A stretch of 64,000 nucleotides of DNA, from assembly GCA_002729725.1 (NCBI GenBank), contig PBYS01000125.1, positions 1-64,000 on the forward strand. The letters run 5' to 3'. Shown one piece after another: positions 38,394 to 47,971 of this stretch (position 1 is its first letter; every line of letters starts with the position of its first letter). The notes under the pieces were generated by a model. The model was not told the DNA's origin. It made no database searches and saw only the letters and a program-made list of their open reading frames with translations. The DNA is from Puniceicoccaceae bacterium (lineage in GTDB: Bacteria; Verrucomicrobiota; Verrucomicrobiia; Opitutales; Coraliomargaritaceae). The translations under genes and the position numbers were made by a program.

Positions 38394-38423
38394 TTGACGG
38401 TCACAAGTGCGCGTTCCCATATT
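38394..38423 (+). promoter_or_regulatory. Candidate sigma-70 promoter of the HU gene
   Basis: TTGACG (38394-38399) matches the -35 consensus at 5 of 6 positions. After an 18-base spacer, CATATT (38418-38423) matches the -10 box at 4 of 6. Transcription would start about 40 bases before the HU start codon. Confidence 0.45.
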
Positions 38424-38470
38424 TGCGATGGTCATACGACCAAACAACCTCAACAACATTATTAATATTC

Positions 38471-38747
<277 letters not shown>

Positions 38748-38871
38748 GAAATCGGCCCGCTCCGGACCTAGTTCTTAAGTCGGCGCTTTTTAGAGTCCCC
38801 TATATTAAATAGCCCTTATTAATTGTTGCCCGATTTGGCGGTTTACCCCTTCGCCTAGTCGAGCTTTTCAA

Positions 38872-38909
38872 AACCCGCAGTTTCCACTTTGGAGGCTGCG
38901 GGTTTTTTT
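38872..38909 (+). terminator. Rho-independent terminator of the HU gene
   Basis: AACCCGCAG (38872-38880) pairs with CTGCGGGTT (38896-38904) around a 15-base loop and is followed by seven T. It lies within the 306-bp gap between hup and leuC. The rest of that gap has no other recognised feature apart from the leuC ribosome binding site AGGAA at 39042-39046. Confidence 0.88.
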
Positions 38910-39053
38910 ATGCTGAAAACGAGCGTGCTTGAGGCCCAAAGGAGAGCTTGCGAGCGACCTGCATGAAAAATCCTGCCTTTGCGGTTGCCAGCGAGCTCAA
39001 AGCTATCCTTATTGAGACCCTTTTGAGAATCACCATTTATTAGGAACAAGATT

Positions 39054-40478
39054 ATGGGCAAAAGCTTATTTGAAAAAGTATGGGACGCGCACGCGGTTCG
39101 CCAATTGGCAAACGGTCAGACGCAGTTATTAATCGGTACGCACCTTATTCACGAGGTCACCAGTCCGCAAGCCTTTGGCATGCTCCGCGACCGTGGTTTA
39201 AAAGTGCAGTACCCGCACCGCACTTTTGCGACTGTGGACCACATCGTGCCCACTAATGAGGCCGTGGAACCCTATAGCGATCCGCTCGCTCAGGGCATGA
39301 TCGAAGAGTTGCGTAAGAATTGCGCCGAAAACGACGTTACTTTCTTTGATACCAACACTGGCAAGCAGGGCGTCGTTCACATCGTGGGCCCAGAGCAGGG
39401 TATCACGCAGCCCGGCACCACCATTGCTTGTGGTGACTCGCACACAGCGACTCACGGTGCTTTTGGTGCCATTGCTTTCGGTATCGGCACCAGTCAGGTG
39501 CGCGACGTGCTGGCCACGCAAACCATCGCATTGAACGAGCTGAAAGTGCGCCGTATTAATGTGAACGGCACATTGCCTCCCGGTGTGTATGCGAAGGATG
39601 TCATTTTGCACATCATCCGTTTACTCGGCACGCAAGGCGGCACGGGGTATGCGTATGAGTATGCCGGCACTACATTCGATAACTTCACCATGGAAGAGCG
39701 GATGACTGTCTGTAACATGTCGATTGAGGGCGGTGCCCGCGTCGGTTATGTGAATCCGGACGAAACTACTTTCGAATACTTGAAGGGCCGTCCCTATGCA
39801 CCAAAGGGCGCGGCATGGGAGGCTGCTGTCGAGCAATGGAAGTCCTTCGCTTCCGATGCTGACTGCACATTCGACGATGTTGTCGATATCGATGCCGCGC
39901 AAATTCAGCCAACTGTGACTTGGGGCATCACTCCAGGGCAAGGTGTGGGCATCGAAGAAAACATCCCCACCATCGAGGATGCGCCGACTCAATCGGATCG
40001 TGACTCCGTGGCCGAAGCGCTTGAATACATGAAGTTTGAGGGTGGAAGCGCCATCAAGGGTAAGAAGATCGACGTCGCCTTCCTCGGCTCGTGCACCAAC
40101 GGTCGTCTCTCCGACTTCCAGGAAGTGGCCAAATACATTAAAGGTCACAAAGTCGCTGAGGGCGTGCAAGCGATCGTGGTTCCCGGCTCACAAGTTGTGG
40201 CCAAGATCGCCGAAGAGCTCGGCTTGGATAAGATCTTTATCGAGGCCGGTTTCGAATGGCGTGCCGCGGGTTGCTCCATGTGCTTGGCGATGAACCCTGA
40301 CAAGTTGGTCGGCGATCAACTATGTGCGAGTTCCTCCAACCGTAACTTCAAGGGCCGTCAAGGTAGCCCCACTGGGCGCACCATGTTGATGAGCCCGCTG
40401 ATGGTGGCCGCTGCGGCTGTCACGGGAGAGGTCTCCGATGCGCGCGAGGTCTTCGGCTTCGCTACCGCAAATGCTTAA
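39054..40478 (+). CDS. leuC: 3-isopropylmalate dehydratase large subunit
   Basis: The Fe-S subunit that with LeuD converts 2-isopropylmalate to 3-isopropylmalate in leucine synthesis. The 474-residue length is normal. The three cluster cysteines are in [12 protein letters not shown] (about residue 346) and [10 protein letters not shown] (about 407 and 410). Other signatures are [28 protein letters not shown] and the C-terminal [16 protein letters not shown] lies 7 bases before the ATG. It is followed by leuD after a 32-bp spacer made largely of heptamers. Confidence 0.97.
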   Translation: MGKSLFEKVWDAHAVRQLANGQTQLLIGTHLIHEVTSPQAFGMLRDRGLKVQYPHRTFATVDHIVPTNEAVEPYSDPLAQGMIEELRKNCAENDVTFFDTNTGKQGVVHIVGPEQGITQPGTTIACGDSHTATHGAFGAIAFGIGTSQVRDVLATQTIALNELKVRRINVNGTLPPGVYAKDVILHIIRLLGTQGGTGYAYEYAGTTFDNFTMEERMTVCNMSIEGGARVGYVNPDETTFEYLKGRPYAPKGAAWEAAVEQWKSFASDADCTFDDVVDIDAAQIQPTVTWGITPGQGVGIEENIPTIEDAPTQSDRDSVAEALEYMKFEGGSAIKGKKIDVAFLGSCTNGRLSDFQEVAKYIKGHKVAEGVQAIVVPGSQVVAKIAEELGLDKIFIEAGFEWRAAGCSMCLAMNPDKLVGDQLCASSSNRNFKGRQGSPTGRTMLMSPLMVAAAAVTGEVSDAREVFGFATANA

Positions 40479-40503
40479 TTTCTAATTCTTAATTCTTAAT
40501 TTA
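40476..40503. repeat. Heptamer array in the leuC-leuD spacer
   Basis: Four consecutive 7-base units, TAATTTC, TAATTCT, TAATTCT, TAATTTA, begin exactly at the leuC stop codon TAA and end 7 bases before leuD. The array contains a stop in each unit and fills most of the spacer. Confidence 0.8.
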
Positions 40504-40510
40504 TTTAGTC

Positions 40511-41113
40511 ATGCCATCCACACCTATTAAACAAGTTACCGGTAAGGGCGTATACGTTCCCGGCGACGACATCGATACCGATCGCATCATCCCTGCACGT
40601 TTCATGAAGTGCATCACCTTCGATGGTCTCGGCGAATATCTGTTCCACGACGTTCGTAAGACCGAGTCGGGAGAAGATAAAAAGCACAATCTCAATGATC
40701 CACGCTTCGCTGAGGCTTCGATCATCGTCAGTGGTAATAACTTCGGTTGCGGTAGCTCGCGTGAGCACGCACCTCAGTCTATCCTGCGCGCGGGTTACAA
40801 CGCAGTGATTGCTGGCAGTTTTGCGGAGATTTTCTTCGGCAACTCCACCAACCTCGGGGTGGTCTGCGTCATCGCTAGCGATGCCGATCGTGCCACGATC
40901 GCTCAAGCGATCGAAGCCAATCCAGAACTGGAAATCACCATCGACGTCGAAGATCATAAGATCTGGTTCGGCGACCAATCCGTCCCTTGCGAGATCAAGC
41001 CCGGTGCACGCGATAGCCTGCTCAGTGGTAACTATGATCCGTTGGATGAGTTGCTCGAAGGCTCCGCTGATGTCGCAAAGACTGCGGGCGCTTTGCCTTA
41101 TATGCAGGCGTGA
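40511..41113 (+). CDS. leuD: 3-isopropylmalate dehydratase small subunit
   Basis: The 200-residue swivel-domain partner of LeuC. Family motifs: GDDIDTDRIIPARFMK near the N terminus and GNNFGCGSSREHAPQSI, which carries the substrate-binding Ser/Arg residues. The order leuC-leuD is standard. leuB and leuA are not in this window. Confidence 0.96.
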   Translation: MPSTPIKQVTGKGVYVPGDDIDTDRIIPARFMKCITFDGLGEYLFHDVRKTESGEDKKHNLNDPRFAEASIIVSGNNFGCGSSREHAPQSILRAGYNAVIAGSFAEIFFGNSTNLGVVCVIASDADRATIAQAIEANPELEITIDVEDHKIWFGDQSVPCEIKPGARDSLLSGNYDPLDELLEGSADVAKTAGALPYMQA

Positions 41114-41182
41114 CATCGGCTGGCAATCTGTTAGCTTGCTAACGTCGTTTACGATGAAATTACATTAACCCACATATATATT

Positions 41183-41341
41183 ATGGACAATTAAATCGTT
41201 CTCATCCTCCTTGCCATCTTTCTCCCACCGGTGGCAGTTGCGCTGAAGTCGGGCGCTGGCAAGTCATTACTGATCAATATCATCCTCTGCTTCTTTTTCT
41301 ACATACCTGCCGTGATTCACGCGCTGTTAGTCGTGCTTTAA
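41183..41341 (+). pseudogene. Pmp3/YqaE-family small membrane protein interrupted by a TAA at codon 4
   Basis: A 53-codon frame starting at ATG 41183 has exactly the length of Pmp3/UPF0057 proteins (about 52 residues). It reads Met-Asp-Asn, then TAA (41192-41194), then an uninterrupted Pmp3 sequence: IVLILLAIFLPPVAVALKSG, a short loop with GKSLLINIILCFFFY, and IPAVIHALLVVL before the true stop at 41339-41341. The two membrane segments and the LPP motif are intact. No ATG, GTG or TTG lies close after the TAA. Either the gene is freshly inactivated by a nonsense change, uses a non-canonical start such as ATC or reads through, or a sequencing error is present. A good terminator follows. Confidence 0.8.
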
Positions 41342-41372
41342 GCGAAGGAACATTAGTCAAAATTTACTGACA

Positions 41373-41402
41373 AAAGGCGCAGCTTCGGTTGCGCCTTTTT
41401 TT
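41373..41402 (+). terminator. Rho-independent terminator after the Pmp3-like gene
   Basis: AAAGGCGCA (41373-41381) pairs with TGCGCCTTT (41390-41398) around the loop GCTTCGGT and continues into a T tract. It ends transcription from leuCD and the Pmp3-like frame before exbB. Confidence 0.9.
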
Positions 41403-41486
41403 ATCTGTATTACGGGGATTTTCGCTAGTCTGGGGGTCTTTATCTAGACTACCTGTTGTCGAGACTCCAAGCTTCGCTCTCATCTC

Positions 41487-42050
41487 ATGGACATCTTTAC
41501 TCACGCAGGAATATTTATCTACCCACTCGGCCTCTGCTCCATTCTTGCGGTCTTTATCGCTTTTGAGCGTTTGCTGGCGCTGCGCCCTTCGCGAGTCATG
41601 CCGCGTGCCTTAGTGGACGCCTTTGTCTTGGGGCAGTTTGATGGCGTAGAGGCAGATCGAAATTCCGTAGCAGGGCGCATCCTGCACTTTCACCGCTCGC
41701 GGCCCTCTGATGCCGACTCGCTTAAAGCCTACGCGCGACTTGAAGTCAGCCGCATGGAAAGAGGTGTCTTCCTCTTGGAAGTGGTGATTGGTGCGGCGCC
41801 TTTGATCGGCCTACTGGGCACGGTGACCGGGCTGACGCAAGTCTTCAGCGGCTTTTCTGCAGATACGGGTTTGCCCGACCCAGCCACCTTTATTCGCGGC
41901 ATCGCACTCGCGCTCAATACCACTATTTTAGGGCTCGCGATCGCCATTCCAGCACTCGCGGCGCATGCATACGTATTGCGCCGGGTTGAATTTATGGCCG
42001 CACGCATCGGACTCGGGGTGCAAGCGCTGCTACAATCCAAACAGGGCTAG
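41487..42050 (+). CDS. exbB: ExbB/TolQ/MotA-family proton channel protein
   Basis: A 187-residue inner-membrane protein with three helices (about 5-25, 105-125, 150-172). The family core is LLEVVIGAAPLIGLLGTVTGLTQVF and the C-terminal NTTILGLAIAIPALAAHAYV. With ExbD it forms the proton-driven motor that energises TonB or Tol-Pal. It is 13 bp upstream of exbD. No tonB is adjacent, so TonB versus Tol use cannot be settled. Confidence 0.88.
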   Translation: MDIFTHAGIFIYPLGLCSILAVFIAFERLLALRPSRVMPRALVDAFVLGQFDGVEADRNSVAGRILHFHRSRPSDADSLKAYARLEVSRMERGVFLLEVVIGAAPLIGLLGTVTGLTQVFSGFSADTGLPDPATFIRGIALALNTTILGLAIAIPALAAHAYVLRRVEFMAARIGLGVQALLQSKQG

Positions 42051-42063
42051 GCGCGCCGAAAAA

Positions 42064-42471
42064 ATGGACACCACATCTGATTTGATTCGCCGCCGCCGTC
42101 GGCAACCAGTGATCAATATCGTGCCTTTGGTCGATGTGCTGACGGTCTTGTTGTTTTTCTTCTTGGTCACCATGCAGTTCAAACAAGTGAGCGCGCTCAA
42201 TATTACCGTGCCCAAGATTGAGACGGCGGGAGAGAACGAGATTCAAGAACAAATCGTGATCGCGCTCAGTCCCGAAGGAGCCTTTTACTTAAATGACCGC
42301 TCCGTCGAAAAGCCGGAGCTCGAAGCTGCGATGCAACTCGCTGGTGAACTCACGCCCGATATGCCCATCCTATTGGTGGCCGACGAAGAAGTGCCCCTCA
42401 GATTCGTGACCGAAGTCATGGATATTTGCCGTAGCCATCGTTTAAACAAGATCCGTCTACAGTCGCGCTAA
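42064..42471 (+). CDS. exbD: ExbD/TolR-family biopolymer transport protein
   Basis: The 135-residue partner of ExbB. An Arg-rich cytoplasmic start (five consecutive Arg) precedes the single membrane helix INIVPLVDVLTVLLFFFLV with the proton-carrying Asp (D24). The periplasmic domain (about 45-135) has AFYLNDRSV and a closing MDICRSHRLNKIRL, typical of ExbD/TolR. The ATG at 42064 is chosen because it is 13 bp after exbB; the upstream open frame lies within exbB and has no similarity. Confidence 0.88.
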   Translation: MDTTSDLIRRRRRQPVINIVPLVDVLTVLLFFFLVTMQFKQVSALNITVPKIETAGENEIQEQIVIALSPEGAFYLNDRSVEKPELEAAMQLAGELTPDMPILLVADEEVPLRFVTEVMDICRSHRLNKIRLQSR

Positions 42472-42571
42472 TTAGATCCAAATGCTCTGGCATATTCAAT
42501 TGAGTGTTTCAATTTCTCTGCAAATCTGAGCTTTCCGACAGCGACATAAGTCCTTAATCTATTTTGATATT

Positions 42572-43240
42572 ATGAATGAGATCATTGCTATTTTTGCTGG
42601 AGTGGGGCTGGCGGCAGCCTGCGGATTTCGAGTCTTTGTGCCACTTTTTTTGGCCAGTTTAGCCGCCAATCAAGGATTCGATGCCATCGGAGGTGTGAAT
42701 TTTCAAGACATGATCGGTGCTAATTTTGAGTGGCTGGGGAATGACTGGGTCACGATCGCCCTCGGGGTGGCTACGCTCTTGGAAGTGGGGAGTTATTACA
42801 TCCCTTGGTTGGACAATGCCCTGGACGCGATCGCAAGTCCTGCTGCCGTGGTGGCAGGCACTTTTATTACCGGCGCAATGCTTCCTGAGTTTATGGGGGA
42901 CGAAGCCTTTAAATGGATCGTCGCGGCCATCATGGGCGGCGGCACCGCAGGCATCGTTCAAGGCGCTTCGGTCATTACGCGCGGTGCATCGACGGCGACT
43001 ACGGGGGGCATCGGTAATCCCGCGGTATCCACCGCTGAGCTCGGAGGCTCCATTCTCACGGCAGGCTTGGCTGTGATGATTCCGATCCTCGCTGCGATCT
43101 TGGTGCTCTTTTTACTCTTTTACTTTATTCGCACCATCTTTCGTTTTTTTGTCCGTCGTCGTGAGTCAAAGCGCGCGCTACATGCCGGCCCCGCTGTCGC
43201 CGTGCCAGTGAGTCGTCCACCATCGCCTCCTGGTCTGTAG
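42572..43240 (+). CDS. DUF4126-family membrane protein
   Basis: A 222-residue integral membrane protein of the DUF4126 family. The N-terminal AGVGLAAACGFRVFVPLFLAS and the WLDNALDAIASPAAVVAGT block are recognisable. About five hydrophobic segments are followed by a basic cytoplasmic tail (FFVRRRESKR) ending in a Pro-rich stretch. The function of the family is unknown. The ~100 bp between it and menA are C/T-rich with short direct repeats of GAGTCCTC, and hold no clear terminator. Confidence 0.75.
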   Translation: MNEIIAIFAGVGLAAACGFRVFVPLFLASLAANQGFDAIGGVNFQDMIGANFEWLGNDWVTIALGVATLLEVGSYYIPWLDNALDAIASPAAVVAGTFITGAMLPEFMGDEAFKWIVAAIMGGGTAGIVQGASVITRGASTATTGGIGNPAVSTAELGGSILTAGLAVMIPILAAILVLFLLFYFIRTIFRFFVRRRESKRALHAGPAVAVPVSRPPSPPGL

Positions 43241-43343
43241 TCGATCTCGATACCGCGCGAGTCCTCCCAGAGTTTCCCCAGGGTCCCCCCAGAGTCCTCG
43301 GAGGCCTCCCGATCCTTCATTCTTCTTTAGTTAGAATCTCTTT

Positions 43344-44222
43344 ATGGCCACGATCTCCATTTGGCTTGAAGCAACACGCCCGAAAACGCTGCCTGCTGCG
43401 GTGGCTCCCGTGCTCTTAGGCACTGCAATGGCGCATAGCCTCGGGCAATTGCATGCTGTGCCCGCACTGATATGTCTCGGCTTCGCTTTGCTGGTGCAGA
43501 TCGGGACAAATTTTGCCAACGATTACCTCGACGGGGTGAAAGGCACCGATACGGATGCACGCTTGGGCCCTCGCCGAGCTGTGGCTTCAGGGCTCGTGCG
43601 CCCTGCGACTATGAAGTGGGCGAGTATTGGCATACTTGCCTTGGCCTTTTGTCTCGGTTTGAGCCTGATTTATTATGGAGGTTGGTGGCTGCTTGCGGTT
43701 GGTATCGCCAGTATCGTTTGTGCTTGGATCTATACTGGGGGCCCCTTTCCTCTCGCCTATAACGGTCTGGGAGACGTATTTGTGGTGCTGTTCTTCGGTT
43801 TGATCGCGGTTGTCTGCACTTTTTATGTCCAGACTGGCAGTTTTAATCGCGATGTCGTTTTGCTAGCTTTGGCCTGCGGTCTGGTGGTCAATAATTTGTT
43901 GGTTGTAAATAACTACCGTGATCTGGAAGAAGACCGGCAAGCACACAAGCGAACGCTGGTTGTGCTCTTGGGGCGCCCTTGTGCGCTGGGGCAATATGCG
44001 CTTTCCTTGCTCTGGGCCGGGGCGGTTTTATTGTGGCTGGTGTGGCAAGGTTATGGAGCCTTTGTATTGCTTGGCTGGATACCTGTGGGGCTGGGACTCT
44101 ACCAAACGCGCAAGTTGCGGCAGGCCGTGCATCCTAGTGACTATCTAGCATGCTTACAACGTGCAGCCAAGGTGGTGGTCGCTTACGGAGTGTTGGTTTC
44201 TGTCGGCTTATTTCTCGGCTAA
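43344..44222 (+). CDS. menA: 1,4-dihydroxy-2-naphthoate polyprenyltransferase
   Basis: A UbiA-superfamily integral membrane enzyme that prenylates 1,4-dihydroxy-2-naphthoate in menaquinone synthesis. The 292-residue length is right. The first Asp-rich motif is in NFANDYLDGVKGTD with GPRRAVASGLV; the second is in VNNYRDLEEDRQAHKRTL. Eight or nine membrane helices. The N terminus WLEATRPKTLPAAVAPVLLG is typical of MenA. Menaquinone suits an organism that also has pyruvate formate-lyase. It converges with the zinc-ribbon gene, overlapping by 15 bp at the 3' ends. Confidence 0.92.
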   Translation: MATISIWLEATRPKTLPAAVAPVLLGTAMAHSLGQLHAVPALICLGFALLVQIGTNFANDYLDGVKGTDTDARLGPRRAVASGLVRPATMKWASIGILALAFCLGLSLIYYGGWWLLAVGIASIVCAWIYTGGPFPLAYNGLGDVFVVLFFGLIAVVCTFYVQTGSFNRDVVLLALACGLVVNNLLVVNNYRDLEEDRQAHKRTLVVLLGRPCALGQYALSLLWAGAVLLWLVWQGYGAFVLLGWIPVGLGLYQTRKLRQAVHPSDYLACLQRAAKVVVAYGVLVSVGLFLG

Positions 44223-44483
44223 ATATGTTTTAGCCGTGATATGCTGTATGGCGTCTGCCTCTTCAAATAAATGTGCCGCGCACGCCGGGCTGTTATAGGC
44301 GCGCGGCTTTGTATCCTCTCTTGTCAGGTCGACTGCGCCGAATTCCTGACAGCAGGCCCCACGCGTGCTCAAGCAATCATCGCAGATCGCGATGCCTGCC
44401 AGGGTCTGTTCCACGGGAGCACCGCAATCGATGCAAGTTAGGGGAGTCGTGCTGTTGGGCTTTGAGGACGTCGAAGAAGTCAT
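44208..44483 (-). CDS. Small zinc-ribbon protein
   Basis: A 91-residue protein with a four-Cys ribbon: CIDCGAPVEQTLAGIAICDDC (CxxC…CxxC), followed by STRGACCQEFGAVDLT with two more cysteines and a C-terminal helical tail. Similar small ribbons occur near metabolic genes in Verrucomicrobiota, but no function is established. It overlaps the 3' end of menA on the opposite strand. Structural zinc binding is inferred. Confidence 0.65.
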   Translation of the reverse strand: MTSSTSSKPNSTTPLTCIDCGAPVEQTLAGIAICDDCLSTRGACCQEFGAVDLTREDTKPRAYNSPACAAHLFEEADAIQHITAKTYLAEK

Positions 44484-44611
44484 GCAGCAGACTATGAATC
44501 GAAGGTTGAGCTGTCAATCTATGTGCAGTTCCTGTAAAATACATGAGGCTCACCGGGGGGGGCTAGCTTCAATTTGGAGCCTTAGTGGGGGCCTAAGAGT
44601 TGATTCGAACT

Positions 44612-47125
44612 TCAAGATTTATTGTATTCGCCCTGGGCAGTTTTCACGATAGCACGTGTTAATTCAGGCACTTTGATTGGCTTCGATAGGAAGTCGTTCA
44701 TGCCACTTGCGAAACACTGTTTACGTTGCTCATCGATTACGTGGGCAGTGAGTGCTATTATTGTAGGTGGGGGGAGGTGCTTAGATTTACGTATTTCGCG
44801 GGTCGCAGTGATGCCATCCATGACTGGCATTTCGATGTCCATTAAAATTAGCTCATATTCCTTGTCACTGGCTGCCTCGGTCGCCAGTTGGCCATTGCCC
44901 ACAATGTCGGGAGCATAGCCCATCCGTTGCAGGATTCGCTTCATTATTTTCTGGTTGGTTTGATTGTTTTCCACAATCAAGATATTTAAAGGGTAGTCTC
45001 TCGCGAGTGCTTTATTGATATGTTGCACTTTTGTGCGCACTCCTTGCGGGTTGGTGGACTTGGCTGCTGCAGCTTGCTGATTAGCTTGCCCGCTGCCCTG
45101 TGGATAGGCATCGGGTGGGGCTATGGCTAGGGGGATTTCGAGTTTAAAAGATGCTCCTGGTTGGGGGCGACTTTGGTAGGATAAGTCGCCTTTCATTAAA
45201 CGGGCCAATTGACGGCTAATGGCTAGGCCTAATCCAGTGCCTCCATGAGTGCGAGTGATTGAAGAGTCGGCTTGGACAAAGGCTTTAAAGAGGTTTTTCT
45301 GTGCATCGGGCGAGATGCCGATTCCCTCGTCTGTGACTTGGATGCAGAGCGAAATCGCGCCAGCCTCTAAGGCTTTAAATTCGACAGTGAGATGAACTCT
45401 ACCTCCTGTGTGTGAAAAGCGAATCGCATTGCTCAATAAGTTAAGAATGATTTGTCGGATGCGGGCGACGTCGCCCTTCAGGTATCGAGGGCTGCCCTCT
45501 TGAGTGATCGCTTCGATTGTGACCTTCTTGGACAGAGCCTCAGTTCTCATTATTTCTACGGGCTGAGAAATACAGTCGTCGATTTCAAATATCTCTTCGT
45601 GTAACTCCAGTTGGCCCGCTTCAATTTTGGAAAAATCGAGGATGTCGTTAATTAAATCTAAGAGCGCATCGCCGCTCACGCGGATAGTTGAGACGCAGTC
45701 TGCTTGTTGTTTGTCTAGCTCGGTATCTATGAGTAATGAACTCATGCCGATGATCGCATTGAGCGGCGTGCGGATTTCATGGCTCATGGCGGCTAGAAAG
45801 CTGCTTTTAGCCCGGTCGGCCTTTTGCGCTTCTTCGGCCATCGTTTCGGCTAATCGTGTTTGTTGTGCCAGTTCCTGGTTGGAAGCTTGGAGTGCGCGGT
45901 CTGTCTTGCTGCGTATATTGATGTTTACGATCATCTCCGCGAAGACTTTGAGTAGCTGGCGTTCGTCTTGAGAGTATTGATGCGATTGCTTCACCGCATC
46001 GAAGCCGACAAATCCGATACATTCGTTATCGTCGATAAGTGGAACCGTGATTAAGCTTTTAATATTTTGAGCTTCAAGTATCACTCGCGTGAGTTCGTCT
46101 TTGGGGAGGTGGTGGACATTATCAATCTCAACCACCTGTCCTTGCTGGTGTGCTTCGAGCCAGTTGGGCAAATCGGATAGGTCGACGCACTGGAGTTGAT
46201 CGATTTCAGAGCTAATCCCCGGAGCACACCACTCGTGTGTGTTCTGTGCAGTCATTGTGTCGAGATTGTAGCGGAAAATATAAGCCCGATCGACGCCGGT
46301 GAAACGACCGATTTCTCCCAGCGAGTCCTCGACAGTCGCATCAATTGATTTTAGCGGGCGGTTAATGTATTCCAGAGACGTTCTCACCAGTAGTTGCAGG
46401 AACTTATCTTTATACTGAAAAGCGTCGTTCTTTTGCCGGAGCATCGCTCGATGTCGTCTGCTGCTATGCAAAGAAAAGCCCATGAGCGCCAAAGATATAA
46501 ATAGTAGGCTCGGTAGTGCAGCGACCCCCAATAGATACAGATACCAACCCTTGGACGAGATGTCGATGCCCAGCACGGCCAGTACTTCGCCCGTTTCGGG
46601 GTCGAGTATGGGAGTGATTGGGCTGATCCATGTGCCCCAGCGATCTTTTAAGGGACCTTCCAAAAAGGAGCTTTTATTGTCGAAGACCGCTTTCAGTTTA
46701 GTTGAGGCCTCTGGATAAGGCTCGCCCAGGGAAGATGGAGGAGTTTTTTCTTCAGGCCGTTGCACATCGACTAAAAAGTAAATATCACCTTCTGCATTGC
46801 GCTGCATGATGTAGATGTAATGAAAACGGTCCGATGTTAAGATTTGTCTTGATAGTGTCTCTTGGATCTGCAAGGCCGCTTTTTGCTGTTGTTTCGTTGT
46901 GCCTGAGACTAAGTCCCTTACTTTAGTCAGATCGAGTCCTTGGCTGACTAATTCAGCTGATATCATTAAGGCGCTGCGCATTCTTTGATCCGCCTTAACG
47001 AGAACCAGCACGATGGATAAGCTGGCCAGTAGGACGAATAGGGAGGAATTCAGTAGCAGGGGGGCTCGGCTCGTATTGGGGGAGATTTTCGAGTCTTTGT
47101 GGTTTGGCAGTGCCATTTCATCCAT
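44612..47125 (-). CDS. Hybrid sensor histidine kinase with GAF and receiver domains
   Basis: An 837-residue membrane kinase. TM1 (23-44) and TM2 (about 194-216) bracket an extracytoplasmic sensing domain that resembles a single Cache fold ([10 protein letters not shown]… [24 protein letters not shown]). A GAF domain (about 255-405) and coiled coil follow. The kinase core has H449 ([10 protein letters not shown]), an N-box ([12 protein letters not shown]), and G boxes ([17 protein letters not shown]). A C-terminal receiver (about 713-830) has D763 in [13 protein letters not shown] and the Lys of LSKPIK. There is no Hpt domain and no cognate regulator next door. Output is unknown. The start could also be the Met at 47116. 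Confidence 0.9.
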   Translation of the reverse strand: MDEMALPNHKDSKISPNTSRAPLLLNSSLFVLLASLSIVLVLVKADQRMRSALMISAELVSQGLDLTKVRDLVSGTTKQQQKAALQIQETLSRQILTSDRFHYIYIMQRNAEGDIYFLVDVQRPEEKTPPSSLGEPYPEASTKLKAVFDNKSSFLEGPLKDRWGTWISPITPILDPETGEVLAVLGIDISSKGWYLYLLGVAALPSLLFISLALMGFSLHSSRRHRAMLRQKNDAFQYKDKFLQLLVRTSLEYINRPLKSIDATVEDSLGEIGRFTGVDRAYIFRYNLDTMTAQNTHEWCAPGISSEIDQLQCVDLSDLPNWLEAHQQGQVVEIDNVHHLPKDELTRVILEAQNIKSLITVPLIDDNECIGFVGFDAVKQSHQYSQDERQLLKVFAEMIVNINIRSKTDRALQASNQELAQQTRLAETMAEEAQKADRAKSSFLAAMSHEIRTPLNAIIGMSSLLIDTELDKQQADCVSTIRVSGDALLDLINDILDFSKIEAGQLELHEEIFEIDDCISQPVEIMRTEALSKKVTIEAITQEGSPRYLKGDVARIRQIILNLLSNAIRFSHTGGRVHLTVEFKALEAGAISLCIQVTDEGIGISPDAQKNLFKAFVQADSSITRTHGGTGLGLAISRQLARLMKGDLSYQSRPQPGASFKLEIPLAIAPPDAYPQGSGQANQQAAAAKSTNPQGVRTKVQHINKALARDYPLNILIVENNQTNQKIMKRILQRMGYAPDIVGNGQLATEAASDKEYELILMDIEMPVMDGITATREIRKSKHLPPPTIIALTAHVIDEQRKQCFASGMNDFLSKPIKVPELTRAIVKTAQGEYNKS

Positions 47126-47184
47126 CTCATCGAATTATGCCCTTGAGGTCAAGATTGACCGCGATGCAGGTTTCATATTACAGC

Positions 47185-47412
47185 ATGTTCATACTCACAG
47201 ACACCTGCGATCTACTTTTTCTAGGCCAGAGCCTGACCAGCGAAGAAGGCAACCGATCAGGATCCTACGCACTCGGCAACGTCCACCGCGAAGTCGAACT
47301 CAATCTCTACGAGAACGGCACTGCATACGGCTCCGGTTGGACGCCCCCACCGCCGATCTACCGCAACTGCGATTGCACAATCGGCGTTCAGTCCAAAGCG
47401 AGTCAGTCCTAG
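47185..47412 (+). pseudogene. Fragment of a Mu-type phage portal protein (DUF935)
   Basis: The translated segment LGQSLTSEEGNRSGSYALG followed by NVHREVELNL closely matches the conserved LGQTLT…GSYALGKVHNEVR block of DUF935 (Mu gp29-like) portal proteins. Only about 40 residues of this ~500-residue family are present. The sequence after residue ~38 is unrelated Pro-rich translation and stops at 47410-47412. No other phage structural gene is seen, so it marks an old Mu-like prophage insertion or transfer at the left edge of the accessory region. Confidence 0.6.
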
Positions 47413-47636
47413 ACCGCGATTTCCCGGACGTGCGGGATCATCCGTGCATCGGCTACGCGCAACAGCGAGGCTTCCAGTGTGAGCAAAGCCACGGTGCTAC
47501 CGTCCATCGTGAGAAACTCCACTTCGTAGGCTTCGCCCCCATTGTGGATATGCACGACTACACCGACATCGCCCTTGGCGAGTTCGTTTTCAGGCAAGTC
47601 CTCAGTGAGAACTACATTGGCATGTTCTTCGATCAT
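47409..47636 (-). CDS. DUF4926 protein, probable partner of the upstream DUF6883 protein
   Basis: A 75-residue protein of the DUF4926 family: VVLTEDLPENELAKGDVGVV, then HIHNGGEAYEVEFLTMDG, then LEASLLRVA. The family forms a small SH3/KOW-like beta barrel. Its start overlaps the stop of the DUF6883 gene by 4 bp (ATGA), so the two are translated together. Tightly coupled small gene pairs of this kind behave as toxin-antitoxin or toxin-immunity units; by size and position DUF4926 would be the protective partner. That assignment is inference. Confidence 0.75.
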   Translation of the reverse strand: MIEEHANVVLTEDLPENELAKGDVGVVVHIHNGGEAYEVEFLTMDGSTVALLTLEASLLRVADARMIPHVREIAV

Positions 47637-47971
47637 TTCAAAACAGGGTAGGCGGTAATCAGTCTCGGTGCAAGTTCATCCTTATCTATCTGCCAGACCG
47701 AACGAACCACAGGCGAGCGACTGTCCGGGCATTTCAACGGCCCTTCGATTTCATACTTAGCACCGTAGGCGCTTTCAGTCGTGCCGACCACACATTGTGT
47801 CTGCCCGTGCGCTTTCAGCGCCCGAGCCAGTTCCGGCCATTCGTCTAAGGTGAAGCCGCAGGAGATGAAAAACCGTGCCTTAGCTGCCGCAGGCATTTGC
47901 GAAGTATTGAGCAGGTAGTCGGTTACCTTTCGCTCATCCACATAGCAGTTCTCTTTACTCGGAAGCTCCAT
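47633..47971 (-). CDS. DUF6883 protein, candidate toxin of a two-gene module
   Basis: A 112-residue protein matching DUF6883: an N-terminal KVTDYLLNTSQMPAAAKARFF, a Gly-Phe turn then DEWPELARALKAHG, the strand YGAKYEIEGPLKCPDSR and the closing VVRSVWQIDKDELAPRLITAYP. The family often occurs directly before DUF4926 and can be the C-terminal domain of larger proteins, which suggests a toxin-like effector, though its activity is unproven. The ATG at 47971 is used; a TTG two codons upstream has a slightly better-spaced AAGGGA. It lies at the left end of the accessory region. Confidence 0.7.
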   Translation of the reverse strand: MELPSKENCYVDERKVTDYLLNTSQMPAAAKARFFISCGFTLDEWPELARALKAHGQTQCVVGTTESAYGAKYEIEGPLKCPDSRSPVVRSVWQIDKDELAPRLITAYPVLK

